Positions 14,275 through 22,669 of a stretch of DNA of 64,000 nt are shown one piece after another. The position numbers were made by a program, and so were the translations under genes. This DNA is from JACCXJ01 sp050740695. Lineage in GTDB: Bacteria > Pseudomonadota > Gammaproteobacteria > JACCXJ01. Location of the stretch: the NCBI GenBank assembly GCA_050740695.1, contig JBOIDR010000001.1:1-64000 (forward strand), read 5' to 3'. The notes beneath the pieces are model-generated. The model did no database searches. It saw nothing but the letters and a program-made list of their open reading frames with translations, and was not told where the DNA came from. Position 1 is the stretch's first letter, and each line of letters starts with the position of its first letter.

Positions 14275-15364
14275 TGATATAGGAGGCGACCAGGGACCGC
14301 AGAAAATTACGAGCGCACTCGAAAGACTGGTGCCAGGTGGGGTGACGTGCCGCCCTTCGCCGAGCGGCGAGCCCCATCCGCAGCAAGAGCTCACGGTCCG
14401 CGACCAAGAGCCGGAGGGGGCGGGTAAGGGCATCGGCGTCACCCGGCGCCACCAGGAAGCCCTCGCGGCCGTGCTCGACGATCTCGTGCGCGCCCCCGGC
14501 CGTGGTGGCGATCACGGGCAACCCGAACCGCATCGCTTCGAGGTAGGCGATGCCCAAGGCCTCGTAATGCGAGGGTACAACCAGTAGGTGGCTGGTCATC
14601 AGGTACTCCGGGATCCGGGCGTTCGGCACCGTGCCCACCAGGCGCACGTTGGTCCCGAGACCGGCGCGACCGATCAGACCCCGCAGGCGCTCGACATAGG
14701 GCCGGTCCATGGTCAAGCTGCCGACGATCTGTAAACGCCAACTGTCGGCGGGCAGGCGGCTCAGTGCGTCGATCAGGACGTGCAGGCCCTTGCCGGGGAG
14801 CACGTTGGCGATGCTGAGGACACAGAGGGGCCCCGTCGCTCGTGCCCGCGCCGCGAGCTCGGTTTCCGAGCGTTCCACGGCCAGATGGTCACCGCCCGGG
14901 TAGGCAACCACCCCGGGAAGCCCGTGCCCGAGGAGCGCTTCGACCGCCAGACGGGTCGTCTGGGAGTTGTAAAGGGCCGCATCGACAGTGGCCAGATATC
15001 GCCGTTCAGTCGCCGAGCACAAGCCACGGAGCCCCCTCGCCGTCTGCTCGCTCGAGCGCAAGAGGTGAACGATCGTGACGATCGGGTAGCGAGCCCTGGC
15101 CCTGAGCCAGCCGTTGAGGAATACCAGGGACGGATGGACGAGCTCATCCTGCAAGAGGACATCGAAGCGCTCCCGAGTGAGCCGGCGAAGCAACGAAGGC
15201 GAGGCGTTGTCGGCGAGGGCGCGGGGATAGTGGTTGCGACTAGGGACGGAGATCACCTCGGCCCGATCTCCGCTTGACACGAGATGATCCAGCAACCTGC
15301 GGTCGTAGAGATAACCGCCGGTGAGGGTCTCGATGCTCCCGTAGATCACGAGGCCGACTCGCAT
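14264..15364 (-). CDS. Glycosyltransferase, GT-B fold, GT4-like
   Basis: 366 residues from ATG at 15364. The N-terminal GT-B domain begins MRVGLVIYGSIETLTGGYLY. The C-terminal nucleotide-sugar domain has VLSIANVLPGKGLHVLIDAL and the E-x7-E motif EALGIAYLEAMRFGLPVIAT. The donor is probably a UDP- or GDP-sugar; the acceptor is unknown. It is the last of five coupled genes; its start is 5 nt after the dehydrogenase stop. Its final three codons (His-Ala-stop) fall inside a truncated MITE, so the C-terminus may differ from relatives. Position in the cluster suggests it acts on a product made from a RibA/RibD-type intermediate. Confidence 0.85.
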   Translation of the reverse strand: MRVGLVIYGSIETLTGGYLYDRRLLDHLVSSGDRAEVISVPSRNHYPRALADNASPSLLRRLTRERFDVLLQDELVHPSLVFLNGWLRARARYPIVTIVHLLRSSEQTARGLRGLCSATERRYLATVDAALYNSQTTRLAVEALLGHGLPGVVAYPGGDHLAVERSETELAARARATGPLCVLSIANVLPGKGLHVLIDALSRLPADSWRLQIVGSLTMDRPYVERLRGLIGRAGLGTNVRLVGTVPNARIPEYLMTSHLLVVPSHYEALGIAYLEAMRFGLPVIATTAGGAHEIVEHGREGFLVAPGDADALTRPLRLLVADRELLLRMGLAARRRAARHPTWHQSFECARNFLRSLVASYISHA

Positions 15365-15369
15365 CACGC

Positions 15370-16374
15370 TCAGTAGGTGAGCATCACCTGCACGGCCTCT
15401 TGCGGGCGCCGATCGAGCAGGTCGTAGGCCTCGTCCGCGCGGGACACGGGAAAACGATGGGTGATGAGGCGGGCGGGATCGATCTCGGCGAGCATCCGCC
15501 AGGCCACCTCCCGGCGGCGAGCTTTGCTCCAGCGTCCCGCAAAGCGGGAGGCGATGGTGCTGACTTGGCTGCTGATGAGGCGCATGCGACTGCGATGAAA
15601 GGACCCGCCCAGGCGCAGGTGGGCGGGCCGGTCGCCATACCACGACCCGATCACGACTCGGCCCTCGAAGCCGGTGACGGCGATGGCCTCGTCGAGAACG
15701 GCCGGGCTGCCGGAAAGCTCGTAGGTCAAATCACAAGACGAGCGCAAGCGCTCCAGCTCGCCGGCCGCTGCCGGGTCCACGACCCGATGCGCACCCAGGT
15801 CGAGCGAGCGCTCGCGCCGCAGGGGATGACGGTCCAAGGTCACCAGATCGGAGAGGGGGATGCGCGCCAGCAACGCCGTGGTGAGCAGCCCCACCACACC
15901 CTGCCCGAACACCGCGACGTGCTCGCCGACGATCGGTTGGCCGTCCATCAGGAGGGTGACTGCCGTTTCGACGTTGGGCAGGAAGGCCGCGTCCTCGGGC
16001 GAGAGCCCGGCGGGAACGAGGACGAGCTCGGCAGGCCTGGTCAGAAAATGGCTCTCGTGCGGATGAAAGCCCATCACCAACTCTCCGAGCCACTCTCGGC
16101 CGACGCCCGCGCCCAAGGTCGTGATCCGACCCACGGCGGCGTAACCGTACTTGAGAGGGAAGGCGAACGCCTCGGCGAGGGCGGGGATGGACGAGTCGAG
16201 GGGCATGTCGGCCGGCACCCGGCCGCGATAGACCAGCATCTCGGTGCCCGGGCTGATCGCGGATACGACGGTCTCGACCACCACCTCTCCGGCGCCGGGC
16301 GGAGATAGTGGCTCTTCCCGCACCGCCACGCGGTGGGCTGCGACGAAGTACAGGGACCGTCTACAGGTGGTCAT
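15370..16374 (-). CDS. MDR-family (zinc-type alcohol dehydrogenase-like) oxidoreductase
   Basis: 334 residues from ATG at 16374. The N-terminal GroES-like domain contains VREEPLSPPGAGEVVVETVV and SAISPGTEMLVYRGR. The Rossmann domain has VAVFGQGVVGLLTTALL (GxGxxG) and VVDPAAAGELERLRSSCDLT. The catalytic GHE zinc motif of classical alcohol dehydrogenases is not seen, so it may be zinc-independent. It follows the first glycosyltransferase by 4 nt. In this cluster it could oxidise or reduce a sugar or side-chain hydroxyl; the substrate is unknown. Confidence 0.82.
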   Translation of the reverse strand: MTTCRRSLYFVAAHRVAVREEPLSPPGAGEVVVETVVSAISPGTEMLVYRGRVPADMPLDSSIPALAEAFAFPLKYGYAAVGRITTLGAGVGREWLGELVMGFHPHESHFLTRPAELVLVPAGLSPEDAAFLPNVETAVTLLMDGQPIVGEHVAVFGQGVVGLLTTALLARIPLSDLVTLDRHPLRRERSLDLGAHRVVDPAAAGELERLRSSCDLTYELSGSPAVLDEAIAVTGFEGRVVIGSWYGDRPAHLRLGGSFHRSRMRLISSQVSTIASRFAGRWSKARRREVAWRMLAEIDPARLITHRFPVSRADEAYDLLDRRPQEAVQVMLTY

Positions 16375-16378
16375 CGAC

Positions 16379-17413
16379 CTACAGGCGGCTATCGATAAAC
16401 CGCGACAGGACCCGACGGGTCTCGCGTAGTGCGTACTTCCTGACCCACTCGGAAGCGTCGATCCGAACGTCGTCGCAGAGCGCCCGGGCCGCGAGATCGA
16501 CCACGGAGCCTCGCTTGCCGGTGATGTTGCCGTAAACGTTCGGCCGCAGATCCGCCTGCGCGAAGCCCCGGTAGTCGCCGTTGACGACACAGGTGGTACC
16601 GCACGCCATCGCCTCGATCAGCGCCAGGCCGAAGCTCTCCTTCGGCGAGGCCAGGACGCAGAGCCGTGCCCGGTGGCAGAGCAGGGCGATCTCCCGCGCC
16701 GAGCGCCAATTGGAGCTGGCGAGCGGCTGCCCCGGATCGATGCTCGAGACGACGCTGACACCGTCGATGAACGGCTCCACCTCGTGGAAATAGTCCGGAT
16801 CGGCGATACCTCCCGCCAGATAGAGCGGGAGTCCGTACTCTTCGAAGATCCGCTCCCGATAGCCTTCGCAAAGCTCGAGCTGGTGCTTGTCCGGATGGAT
16901 CCTCCCCACGCTGAGCACCAACTCCTCGCCGCCTCGATCGGGCCCGGCTCGATCGGGCCCGGCTCGATCGGGCCCCGCTCGATCGGGATAGAACACCTCA
17001 TCGTCGTAGGAACCGCCGACGATGAGCAGGTGCGGGTGCGGATCGTCACTGCGGTGGGACAGGATGCCACGGAAGAGCCCTTGGGGCACATCGGGGTGAG
17101 GATAGGTATCGGTGAGACAGAAGGAGGCTCGGGAACGAGCGAGATGTAGCGTGAACTCGGTCTCTTTGAATCCGATGAAAAGGACGAAAGCGAAATCGTG
17201 GGCGAGGAGACCAGAAACTTCCAGGTCGCCGGCCACGGGTTGATTGCCGAAATAGAGCCCCAGAGGGGCCCAGTCACCCGGACGGGTGAGGAGAAGATAG
17301 ACCCTATCGGCGGGGAACAGGCGCGTCGAATAGTCGCTCACCAGTCGGGCGCAGCCATTGGTAACGACGGGGTACGGGCTCGCCGCGGAAACCAGCAAGA
17401 CCCGCCGGGTCAC
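16379..17413 (-). CDS. Glycosyltransferase, GT-B fold
   Basis: 344 residues. The N-terminus RRVLLVSAASPYPVVTNGCA resembles GT-B starts. The C-terminal domain has LVLSVGRIHPDKHQLELCEG and the E-x7-E motif ESFGLALIEAMACGTTCVVN. Its ATG overlaps the stop of the RibD-type gene by 4 nt. An in-frame 15 bp tandem repeat encodes repeated DRAGP between the two domains, at about residues 143-160, where variation would change linker length. Donor and acceptor are unknown. Confidence 0.85.
   Translation of the reverse strand: MTRRVLLVSAASPYPVVTNGCARLVSDYSTRLFPADRVYLLLTRPGDWAPLGLYFGNQPVAGDLEVSGLLAHDFAFVLFIGFKETEFTLHLARSRASFCLTDTYPHPDVPQGLFRGILSHRSDDPHPHLLIVGGSYDDEVFYPDRAGPDRAGPDRAGPDRGGEELVLSVGRIHPDKHQLELCEGYRERIFEEYGLPLYLAGGIADPDYFHEVEPFIDGVSVVSSIDPGQPLASSNWRSAREIALLCHRARLCVLASPKESFGLALIEAMACGTTCVVNGDYRGFAQADLRPNVYGNITGKRGSVVDLAARALCDDVRIDASEWVRKYALRETRRVLSRFIDSRL
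16933..16987 (-). repeat. 15 bp in-frame tandem repeat in a glycosyltransferase gene
   Basis: CTCGATCGGGCCCGG is repeated 3.7 times with one substitution. On the coding strand it encodes repeats of DRAGP. The period is a multiple of three, so copy-number change keeps the frame. Confidence 0.9.
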
Positions 17414-18408
17414 GATGCGGCTCTTCCGACGAACAGCATGCCGTCACCGACCGACCGGTAGACGTGGCTGTCGAAGCGCACCGACTCGGCGACGGACCGG
17501 ATCGCCGGCTTTTGGAACGAACTGATCCCGGGGCCGATGATGAGCGGCGAGATGTGGAGTTGCAAGACATCGATGTTGCTCTCGGCGAGGAAAGCCGAGG
17601 TGGTGGTGGCGCCACCCTCGATATACACAGAGAGGATGTCGCGGCGGTAGAGCTCGCGGAGGATGGCAGTGGTGGCGATGCGCCCGTTGTCGGTCGGCAG
17701 CGCGAGGCGTTCGACCTGCGGCGACGCTGGTACCTGGCCCTCGCCGATCAAGAGGATACGACCCGGGCCCGCCCGCGCGAGGCAGTCGATGTCGATATCG
17801 ACGCCGCCGCCGACGACGATCCGGATCGGGTCCGACCCTTCGGCGTGGCGCACCGTCAGCGCCGGATGGTCCGTGCGCAAGGTGCGGGCGCCTATCAGGA
17901 TGCCGTCGCAGAGGGCACGCATTCGGTGGGCGTGAACCAGGTTCTCCGCGCAGCCGATCCACCGGGAGTCGCCGAGATCCGTGGCGATCCTGCCATCGAG
18001 CGATTGGGCGAAGTGACTGACGGTGAACGAACGCCGCATCCGCCGGGCGTGAACGGGCGCCATGCAATAGGGCAGGTAGATCTCGAGCAGCGCCGCGGCG
18101 GCCGATGGCAGGGTGCCGTCGGTCAGCCTGCGCAGCACGATCAGATCGTCGAGCCGGTAGCGGCTTTCGCCTGGGCCCGCCGGCGGGCCGTTCGAGGCGG
18201 ACTCGCCATCGAGCAAGAGAGAGACCCGCCAGCCGTCGCCCGCCGGGGGAGTGAGCGAGTCCAGGCACACCGCCGGAGCCTCCCCGATGAGCAGCGAGCA
18301 GCCACGGATCGGCGCGCCGTGGCCGCGGACCGTTTCTGCCAGGAGGGTCAAGGCGCGCCAACAGGCTGCTGCCGCGTGGGTCTCGACGATCCCTTCCCGT
18401 GTCGTCAC
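17410..18408 (-). CDS. RibD C-terminal (dihydrofolate reductase-like) reductase
   Basis: 332 residues. The C-terminal 215 residues are the RibD reductase domain: VSHFAQSLDGRIATDLGDSR, AHRMRALCDGILIGARTLRT, DHPALTVR, the VYIEGGATTTSAFLAE motif and LHISPLIIGPG. No zinc-binding deaminase motif (HAE/PCxxC) is visible in the first 120 residues, so the usual fused deaminase is absent and the N-terminal region is of unknown function. In riboflavin synthesis this domain reduces the ribosyl side chain of the pyrimidine made by GTP cyclohydrolase II. Coupling to such a cyclohydrolase (4 nt overlap) suggests the same chemistry in a different pathway. Confidence 0.85.
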   Translation of the reverse strand: MTTREGIVETHAAAACWRALTLLAETVRGHGAPIRGCSLLIGEAPAVCLDSLTPPAGDGWRVSLLLDGESASNGPPAGPGESRYRLDDLIVLRRLTDGTLPSAAAALLEIYLPYCMAPVHARRMRRSFTVSHFAQSLDGRIATDLGDSRWIGCAENLVHAHRMRALCDGILIGARTLRTDHPALTVRHAEGSDPIRIVVGGGVDIDIDCLARAGPGRILLIGEGQVPASPQVERLALPTDNGRIATTAILRELYRRDILSVYIEGGATTTSAFLAESNIDVLQLHISPLIIGPGISSFQKPAIRSVAESVRFDSHVYRSVGDGMLFVGRAAS

Positions 18409-19001
18409 TGCCCGAGGTCCTCGAGGAGATGCCCCAGACGCAAGCGCTTGACCGCCAGGTACCCGCGGTTGTGGTCCGTCGGTGGCACCACCAGAGGCAC
18501 TCTGGCGACCATGCGGATCGACGAGCGCTCGACCGCACGGACTTTCGCCGGGTTATTGGTGAGCAGTCGTAGCGCGTTGACGCCCAGATCCTCGAGCATG
18601 GCGATGGCGGCCGAGTACTCGCGCTGATCGGCCCCGAACCCGAGGTGCAGGTTTGCCTCAACGGTATCGAGCCCACCATCCTGCAGGCTGTAGGCGCGGA
18701 GCTTGTTGAGCAGACCGATCCCCCGCCCCTCTTGCCGCAGATAGATGAGCACCCCCGATCCCTCGAGTCCGATGGCCTGCAACGCGACTTCCAACTGGAT
18801 CCCGCAGTCGCAGCGCTGAGACGAGAAGACGTCACCCGTCAGGCACTCGGAATGGATGCGCACCAGCGGGGCGTCGAGACCTTCCACCGCTCCTTTCACC
18901 AGAGCGAGATGGAGGTACTGCGATCCGCTGTCCGTATAAGCGCGCAGCAGGAACTCACCGAAGTCGGTCGGCAGCCGCGTATCCACCGCTCTCGTCAACA
19001 T
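18405..19001 (-). CDS. ribA: GTP cyclohydrolase II (RibA-type)
   Basis: 198 residues, the normal stand-alone RibA length. The zinc site is the triple Cys in SECLTGDVFSSQRCDCG. The catalytic region YLRQEGRGIGLLNKLRAYSL is followed by DTVEANLHLGFGADQREY and LLTNNPAKVRAVE. It converts GTP to 2,5-diamino-6-ribosylamino-pyrimidinone phosphate. It is the first gene of a coupled cluster with a deaminase-less RibD, two glycosyltransferases and a dehydrogenase, not with ribB/ribE/ribH. It may therefore serve a specialised pathway instead of, or as well as, riboflavin synthesis. Confidence 0.92.
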   Translation of the reverse strand: MLTRAVDTRLPTDFGEFLLRAYTDSGSQYLHLALVKGAVEGLDAPLVRIHSECLTGDVFSSQRCDCGIQLEVALQAIGLEGSGVLIYLRQEGRGIGLLNKLRAYSLQDGGLDTVEANLHLGFGADQREYSAAIAMLEDLGVNALRLLTNNPAKVRAVERSSIRMVARVPLVVPPTDHNRGYLAVKRLRLGHLLEDLGQ

Positions 19002-19040
19002 GCCGGGGTAAATGTTCTTGGGCCACCTAAAGGTGGCGAT

Positions 19041-19283
19041 TCAGCGCCAGAGGTTCAGAGATTCAAGTCGCTGGTCCTCTCGCTCCTGGTGACGGATATA
19101 CTCTCGGATCATCCCCTTATCACGACCCACCGTGGAGACGAAGTATCCCGCGAACCTTCGGAACACCTTTCCTAAGTGGCGCCGCAACTCCTCATGCAGC
19201 GTCTGACGACGGCACTTCGGGATGAACACCACGTGATATTTACACTCTCACTTCGAGTGGCTTAGGCTTTCATGCTCATCCAT
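19041..19283 (-). pseudogene. IS200/IS605-type transposase (TnpA) relic
   Basis: From ATG at 19283 the frame reads MDEHESLSHSK, a TGA, then ECKYHVVFIPKCRRQTLHEE. The C-terminal part is YFVSTVGRDKGMIREYIRHQ and EREDQRLESLNLWR. The stop replaces the expected Trp. About 60 central codons, including the HUH metal-binding motif, are deleted between VFRRFAG and YFVSTVG. The relic lies just upstream of ribA. Confidence 0.85.
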
Positions 19284-19368
19284 CGGGATTCTCCACAGTC
19301 GAGTGCTTGGCGGCTCAGGCATGGAGTTTCCCCGATGGACCCCCCTAAATGTCGAACTGCTACTGCCT

Positions 19369-19390
19369 CCCCGGCAGAGCCGGGGGTTTT
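19369..19390. repeat. IS200-type end hairpin
   Basis: CCCCGGC-AGA-GCCGGGGG followed by TTTT, 85 bp outside the tnpA relic start. IS200-family elements carry such an end hairpin, which also acts as a transcription terminator. No gene ends here otherwise. Confidence 0.55.
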
Positions 19391-19802
19391 CCCAGGATAA
19401 TAAGCAGGAATAGGGCGGTCAGGAACAGCGAACGAAAGATGTGTCGAGAGAATCGTGTCGCTTCCATGGGTCGCCTGGCTTGGCAATTATCATCACAGCC
19501 CAATTTTATCGATGTATCCGTATGCGAAAAGGTCATCCCCCGTTTCTACGTCGAGGTTTTCACCTAGCATTTCGCCTTGAACCACGTTGCTTGCATCAGG
19601 TACCCGCGGTACATGGTGACATCGCATATCTGATGCGACGGTCCGTCACCCTCCAACGGTGCGGGATCTTGCACCGTGCAAGGGCAAGACGCTTCCCCGA
19701 GTCCCTTTCGCGACCCTACACGGTTTCCACGGCAGCGTCAACGATTCCTGTTATTGCATCGCCGCAAGGAAGGCCGGCTGCCGCCGACGGCGGCCAGTCA
19801 AG
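19391..19802. other. Intergenic region, no gene recognised
   Basis: About 410 bp between the IS200 relic and the DUF1003 gene. Open frames here show no family features and no ribosome-binding sites. Base composition is lower in GC than the flanking genes. Confidence 0.5.
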
Positions 19803-20318
19803 TCAACCGCCTCGCTCCTTCCGTTCCAGCGCCTCCAATCGTTCCGTCACCTCTGCCAGCGCCGCTTGGATCTCGACGAGCTTGCGATAGGCCTTCACGT
19901 TGACCTCGTAATCGAGCTCGGCGCGTTGGTCCTGGTAGGTGTTCTGGCGGTTCTGGCTGATGAGGACAAAGCTGGTGATCAAGATCGCCTCGATGGCGAG
20001 GATGATCCCGAGGAGGCTGTAGGGATAGGCGTCGAAGACGACGCCGGCGACGATGGCTCCGGAGTTCAGGATCACCCAGGCGAGGAACCAGAGGACATGT
20101 ACCGTGACGAAGTGCGGGCGGCCTGTGAAGGCCGTGACCTTATCGGCCAGACGTTCCAGGAAGGTGCTCTGCGCCGCCAGCTCTTCGATCACATAGCGAA
20201 ACTCGCCGAGCGCCTTGTGGCATTCGCCGTTGCCGCAGAAGACCGCATCGGCGGGATTCTCGCCGTTGCAGTCGGGGCAGATGATGGGTGCCGGCGCAGC
20301 TTGCACGCCCATGTTCAT
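19803..20318 (-). CDS. DUF1003 membrane protein with an N-terminal zinc ribbon
   Basis: 171 residues. An N-terminal CPDC...CGNGEC zinc-ribbon-like segment (about residues 14-33) precedes the DUF1003 core. The core has ADKVTAFTGRPHFVTVHVLW, two membrane helices (FLAWVILNSGAIVAGVVF and LGIILAIEAILITSFVLISQ) and the NRQNTYQDQRAELDYEVN signature. The C-terminus is a coiled coil. Function is unknown. Its start overlaps the upstream stop by 4 nt, so it is probably co-translated with the poly-gamma-glutamate hydrolase-like gene. Confidence 0.9.
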   Translation of the reverse strand: MNMGVQAAPAPIICPDCNGENPADAVFCGNGECHKALGEFRYVIEELAAQSTFLERLADKVTAFTGRPHFVTVHVLWFLAWVILNSGAIVAGVVFDAYPYSLLGIILAIEAILITSFVLISQNRQNTYQDQRAELDYEVNVKAYRKLVEIQAALAEVTERLEALERKERGG

Positions 20319-20953
20319 TTCTCCGCGATGACCAATCGCATTTCAACCGGCGCATGCCCTGCGAGCACCGCTCGCAGGGCATCCACAAAACGTAGGTACA
20401 GCGACGTAGGCCTTCGGAGGCCTGCGGGGCGCAGTCCCGCAAACAGCGTTGTCCTCAAACCATAGCTCAGCTCCAACTGCACGCCGCGACCCGAGACACA
20501 GCGGTTGCAGATGTTCGATGGCGAACGCCCCTGGCGGGTCGGGCTCGGGTCGTCGACTGCCAGGAATCCGGCACTGATCAGGGCCTCGGCGATGCGCTCG
20601 CGCAGCACGAAGTCGAGCCCGCCGAGATAAACCGCGGGCTGCCGGCCCTTCGCGCCATGGATCGTGATCAAGGCCCGTACCCCGCGCACGAGCCGGAGTG
20701 CTTGCGGTTCGTCGAAACGATTGCTGCTCAGGTGCAGGACGTGATTACCGACGGATTTCAATCCTTCGAAGGCGTAAAAACCGTGCTCCCGGCCTGCGAT
20801 ACCATCGGCCACCTCCGAGGTGCCGCGCTCGATGCCACCGCCGTGTGGCGCCACGATAGCGACACCCGAGCCCCCCATCCGCCAGCGGATGCGGTAGTCG
20901 CGGCCTTCGCGCTCACGGCGGCTCAGCTGAGTGAAGTTGGTGTAGAGATCCAT
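20315..20953 (-). CDS. Poly-gamma-glutamate hydrolase-like protein (PghP/DUF867)
   Basis: 212 residues from ATG at 20953. Family features are DLYTNFTQLSRREREGRDYR, VAIVAPHGGGIERGTSEVAD (zinc ligands His and Glu), FYAFEGLKSVGNHVLHLSSN and VRALITIHGAKGRQPAVYLG (His). Characterised members are Bacillus phage enzymes that degrade host poly-gamma-glutamate capsules. Chromosomal homologues in Proteobacteria have no proven substrate. No signal peptide is visible. It is coupled to the downstream DUF1003 gene. Confidence 0.82.
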   Translation of the reverse strand: MDLYTNFTQLSRREREGRDYRIRWRMGGSGVAIVAPHGGGIERGTSEVADGIAGREHGFYAFEGLKSVGNHVLHLSSNRFDEPQALRLVRGVRALITIHGAKGRQPAVYLGGLDFVLRERIAEALISAGFLAVDDPSPTRQGRSPSNICNRCVSGRGVQLELSYGLRTTLFAGLRPAGLRRPTSLYLRFVDALRAVLAGHAPVEMRLVIAEK

Positions 20954-20994
20954 CGTGGGTGGAAAGAAAATACGACGCAGGGCGCACACCGGGT

Positions 20995-21031
20995 TGGCGG
21001 GTTACGGCGCAGACCGCGCGCCTAACCCACC
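20995..21031. repeat. Inverted repeat (GGGTTA...TAACCCACC type)
   Basis: GGTTGGCGGGTTACGGCGCA then GACCGCGCGCCTAACCCACC: imperfect arms related to the repeat between atpA and atpH at 35953-35982. Confidence 0.65.
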
Positions 21032-21035
21032 CACA

Positions 21036-21093
21036 TTTAATGACCTTGCTTTCGGCGACACGCTACGCGGTCCTCCACACGGCCCAGAGATAG
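21036..21093 (-). repeat. Duplicate of the 3' end of the Nramp-like gene
   Basis: About 58 bp (TTTAATGACCTTGCTTTCGG...CACGGCCCAGAGATAG) is repeated at 21182-21239, where it forms the last codons and 3' flank of the transporter gene. The copies differ at a few positions. They flank an 82 bp inverted-repeat element. Confidence 0.85.
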
Positions 21094-21098
21094 AGCTT

Positions 21099-21180
21099 GT
21101 AGGATGGGTAGAGCACAGCGAAACCCATCATCCGGCCGCGGCTGTGATGAGTTTCGGCTATCGCCCTCTACCCATCCTAC
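21099..21180. repeat. 82 bp MITE-like inverted-repeat element
   Basis: The ends GTAGGATGGGTAGAG and CTCTACCCATCCTAC are perfect inverted repeats; the interior CGAAACCCATCA/TGATGAGTTTCG continues the palindrome. It lies between the two copies of the transporter 3' end, suggesting a duplication tied to its insertion. Confidence 0.75.
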
Positions 21181-21208
21181 GTTTAATGACCTTGCTTTCG
21201 GCGACACG

Positions 21209-22639
21209 CTACCGGGTTTCCCACACGGCCCAGAGATAGGCCAGCGCCAGCGCGAAGTAAGCCAGGAACGAGACGAGCAACAAGATCCCCGACCAGGACC
21301 CCGGCCTGGCCCAGACTGGCAACTCGGGGGCAAGCAGGCGGTGGTTCAAGAAATACAGGGCTACCGGAAAGATCACCGTGCCCCCGAAGCCGATGAGCGC
21401 GCTCGTCACGATCAAGGGTCCGGGGGCGTCGAGGAGCATGGTGAACGAAGTAATGACCGTCAAGAGCGCGAGGAAAAAGAAATACCAGTGGCGTGTTTCA
21501 ATTCGCCGGGCGCGCGGGAACAGCACCTGGACGATGTCGGCTTGCATGCGGCTCACGGCATCCGCGGTCGCGAGCCAGGTGTCCGTGAGGAACGCCGCCG
21601 CGACCACCAGGAACAGCACCCGTCCCACCTCGCCCCAGCCGGCCTCGAAGAAGCGGCTCTGCACCACCGCCAGCTCGTAATCCTCGGGCAGGAGGCCTTT
21701 GGGAAACAGGAGGGCATAGGCGAGCAGGCAGGTCATGAGGGTCGTGAGCAGGTTGCCGCCGATCCCGATGAGGACATCCGAGCACAGGAACCGGCGCCAC
21801 CGCCGCCAGCGCCGCGCCGTCTCGGGCTCCGCCTCCGGTAGATAGCCGTCGCTCGTCACGGGCTCGGGTCGGCCGAAAAGCGGCCCGGTGATGCGCCCGA
21901 CGTGGGCGGCCATGCCGCTGCCCTTTTCGCGCAACCAATAGGAATAGAACAAGACCCAGAATCCCCCGAGACCGGCGAAGGTGATCGCGGTCAAGAGCTT
22001 GGCGGCATCGGCCATCTCCCAGGGCCGCGGCAGCGGGCCCACCGGTCCCGCAAGACCGCGCGCGAATGCCGGGGCCGTCGCCGTCACCTCTGGTTCCAGG
22101 CAGGCCCACAGCAAGCCCGCGACCGTCACCACCGCGACCAGTTTCATTAAACTCTCGATCAAGACATAGACGACCTTGCTGAGCAAGATGGCGATCACGA
22201 ATACGAAGATGGAGGCATACCCCCAGAAGAGCGTCTGGCCGCGCGCGCTCCATCCGTCCGGGAAGTGCGTCAAGGCCGCGAGCGCCGTACCCCCGGCCGA
22301 CGCGAAGGCGCCGAACCATAAGAACGACAGGCTCATGAGCACCCACAAAAACACCCCGAGGCCGCGGTTCAAGCGGAGGAAGCCGTGGAAGATGCTCTCT
22401 CCGGTCAAGAGCGTGTAGCGCCCGATCTCGAAGTTCAAGGGGAACTGCAGGAGGCAGGCGGGGATGAGGAGGCACAGGAACGTGAGCCCATACTTGGCAA
22501 TAATATAGGGCCACCAGATCAGCTCACCGCTGCCCTGGGCGAGCGCCATCCAAACGATACCCGGTCCGAGTGCCGCGATGAAACCGGGAAAGGGCGGCAG
22601 GGGCCGGCGCTCCAGACGGAACGCCCCGCCATCCGTCAT
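21209..22639 (-). CDS. Nramp-family transporter, non-canonical
   Basis: 476 residues with about 11 hydrophobic helices. The family signature in helix 1 is present in altered form: LGPGIVWMALAQGSGELIWW, where canonical Mn/Fe Nramps have DPGN. The helix-6 MPH metal-binding motif is not recognisable. The rest, such as WLATADAVSRMQADIVQVLF and a charged cytoplasmic loop RRWRRWRRF, is intact. It belongs to the Nramp-related group with a SGE motif; the transported ion is unknown. The 3' end is duplicated just downstream. Confidence 0.8.
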   Translation of the reverse strand: MTDGGAFRLERRPLPPFPGFIAALGPGIVWMALAQGSGELIWWPYIIAKYGLTFLCLLIPACLLQFPLNFEIGRYTLLTGESIFHGFLRLNRGLGVFLWVLMSLSFLWFGAFASAGGTALAALTHFPDGWSARGQTLFWGYASIFVFVIAILLSKVVYVLIESLMKLVAVVTVAGLLWACLEPEVTATAPAFARGLAGPVGPLPRPWEMADAAKLLTAITFAGLGGFWVLFYSYWLREKGSGMAAHVGRITGPLFGRPEPVTSDGYLPEAEPETARRWRRWRRFLCSDVLIGIGGNLLTTLMTCLLAYALLFPKGLLPEDYELAVVQSRFFEAGWGEVGRVLFLVVAAAFLTDTWLATADAVSRMQADIVQVLFPRARRIETRHWYFFFLALLTVITSFTMLLDAPGPLIVTSALIGFGGTVIFPVALYFLNHRLLAPELPVWARPGSWSGILLLVSFLAYFALALAYLWAVWETR

Positions 22640-22669
22640 GGCCCTCCGCTCGTCATTGCCCTCCCTCCA

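Noticed and set aside
19041..19390. Active IS200/IS605 element
   Set aside because: The transposase has an early stop and lacks its central part including the HUH motif, and there is no tnpB.
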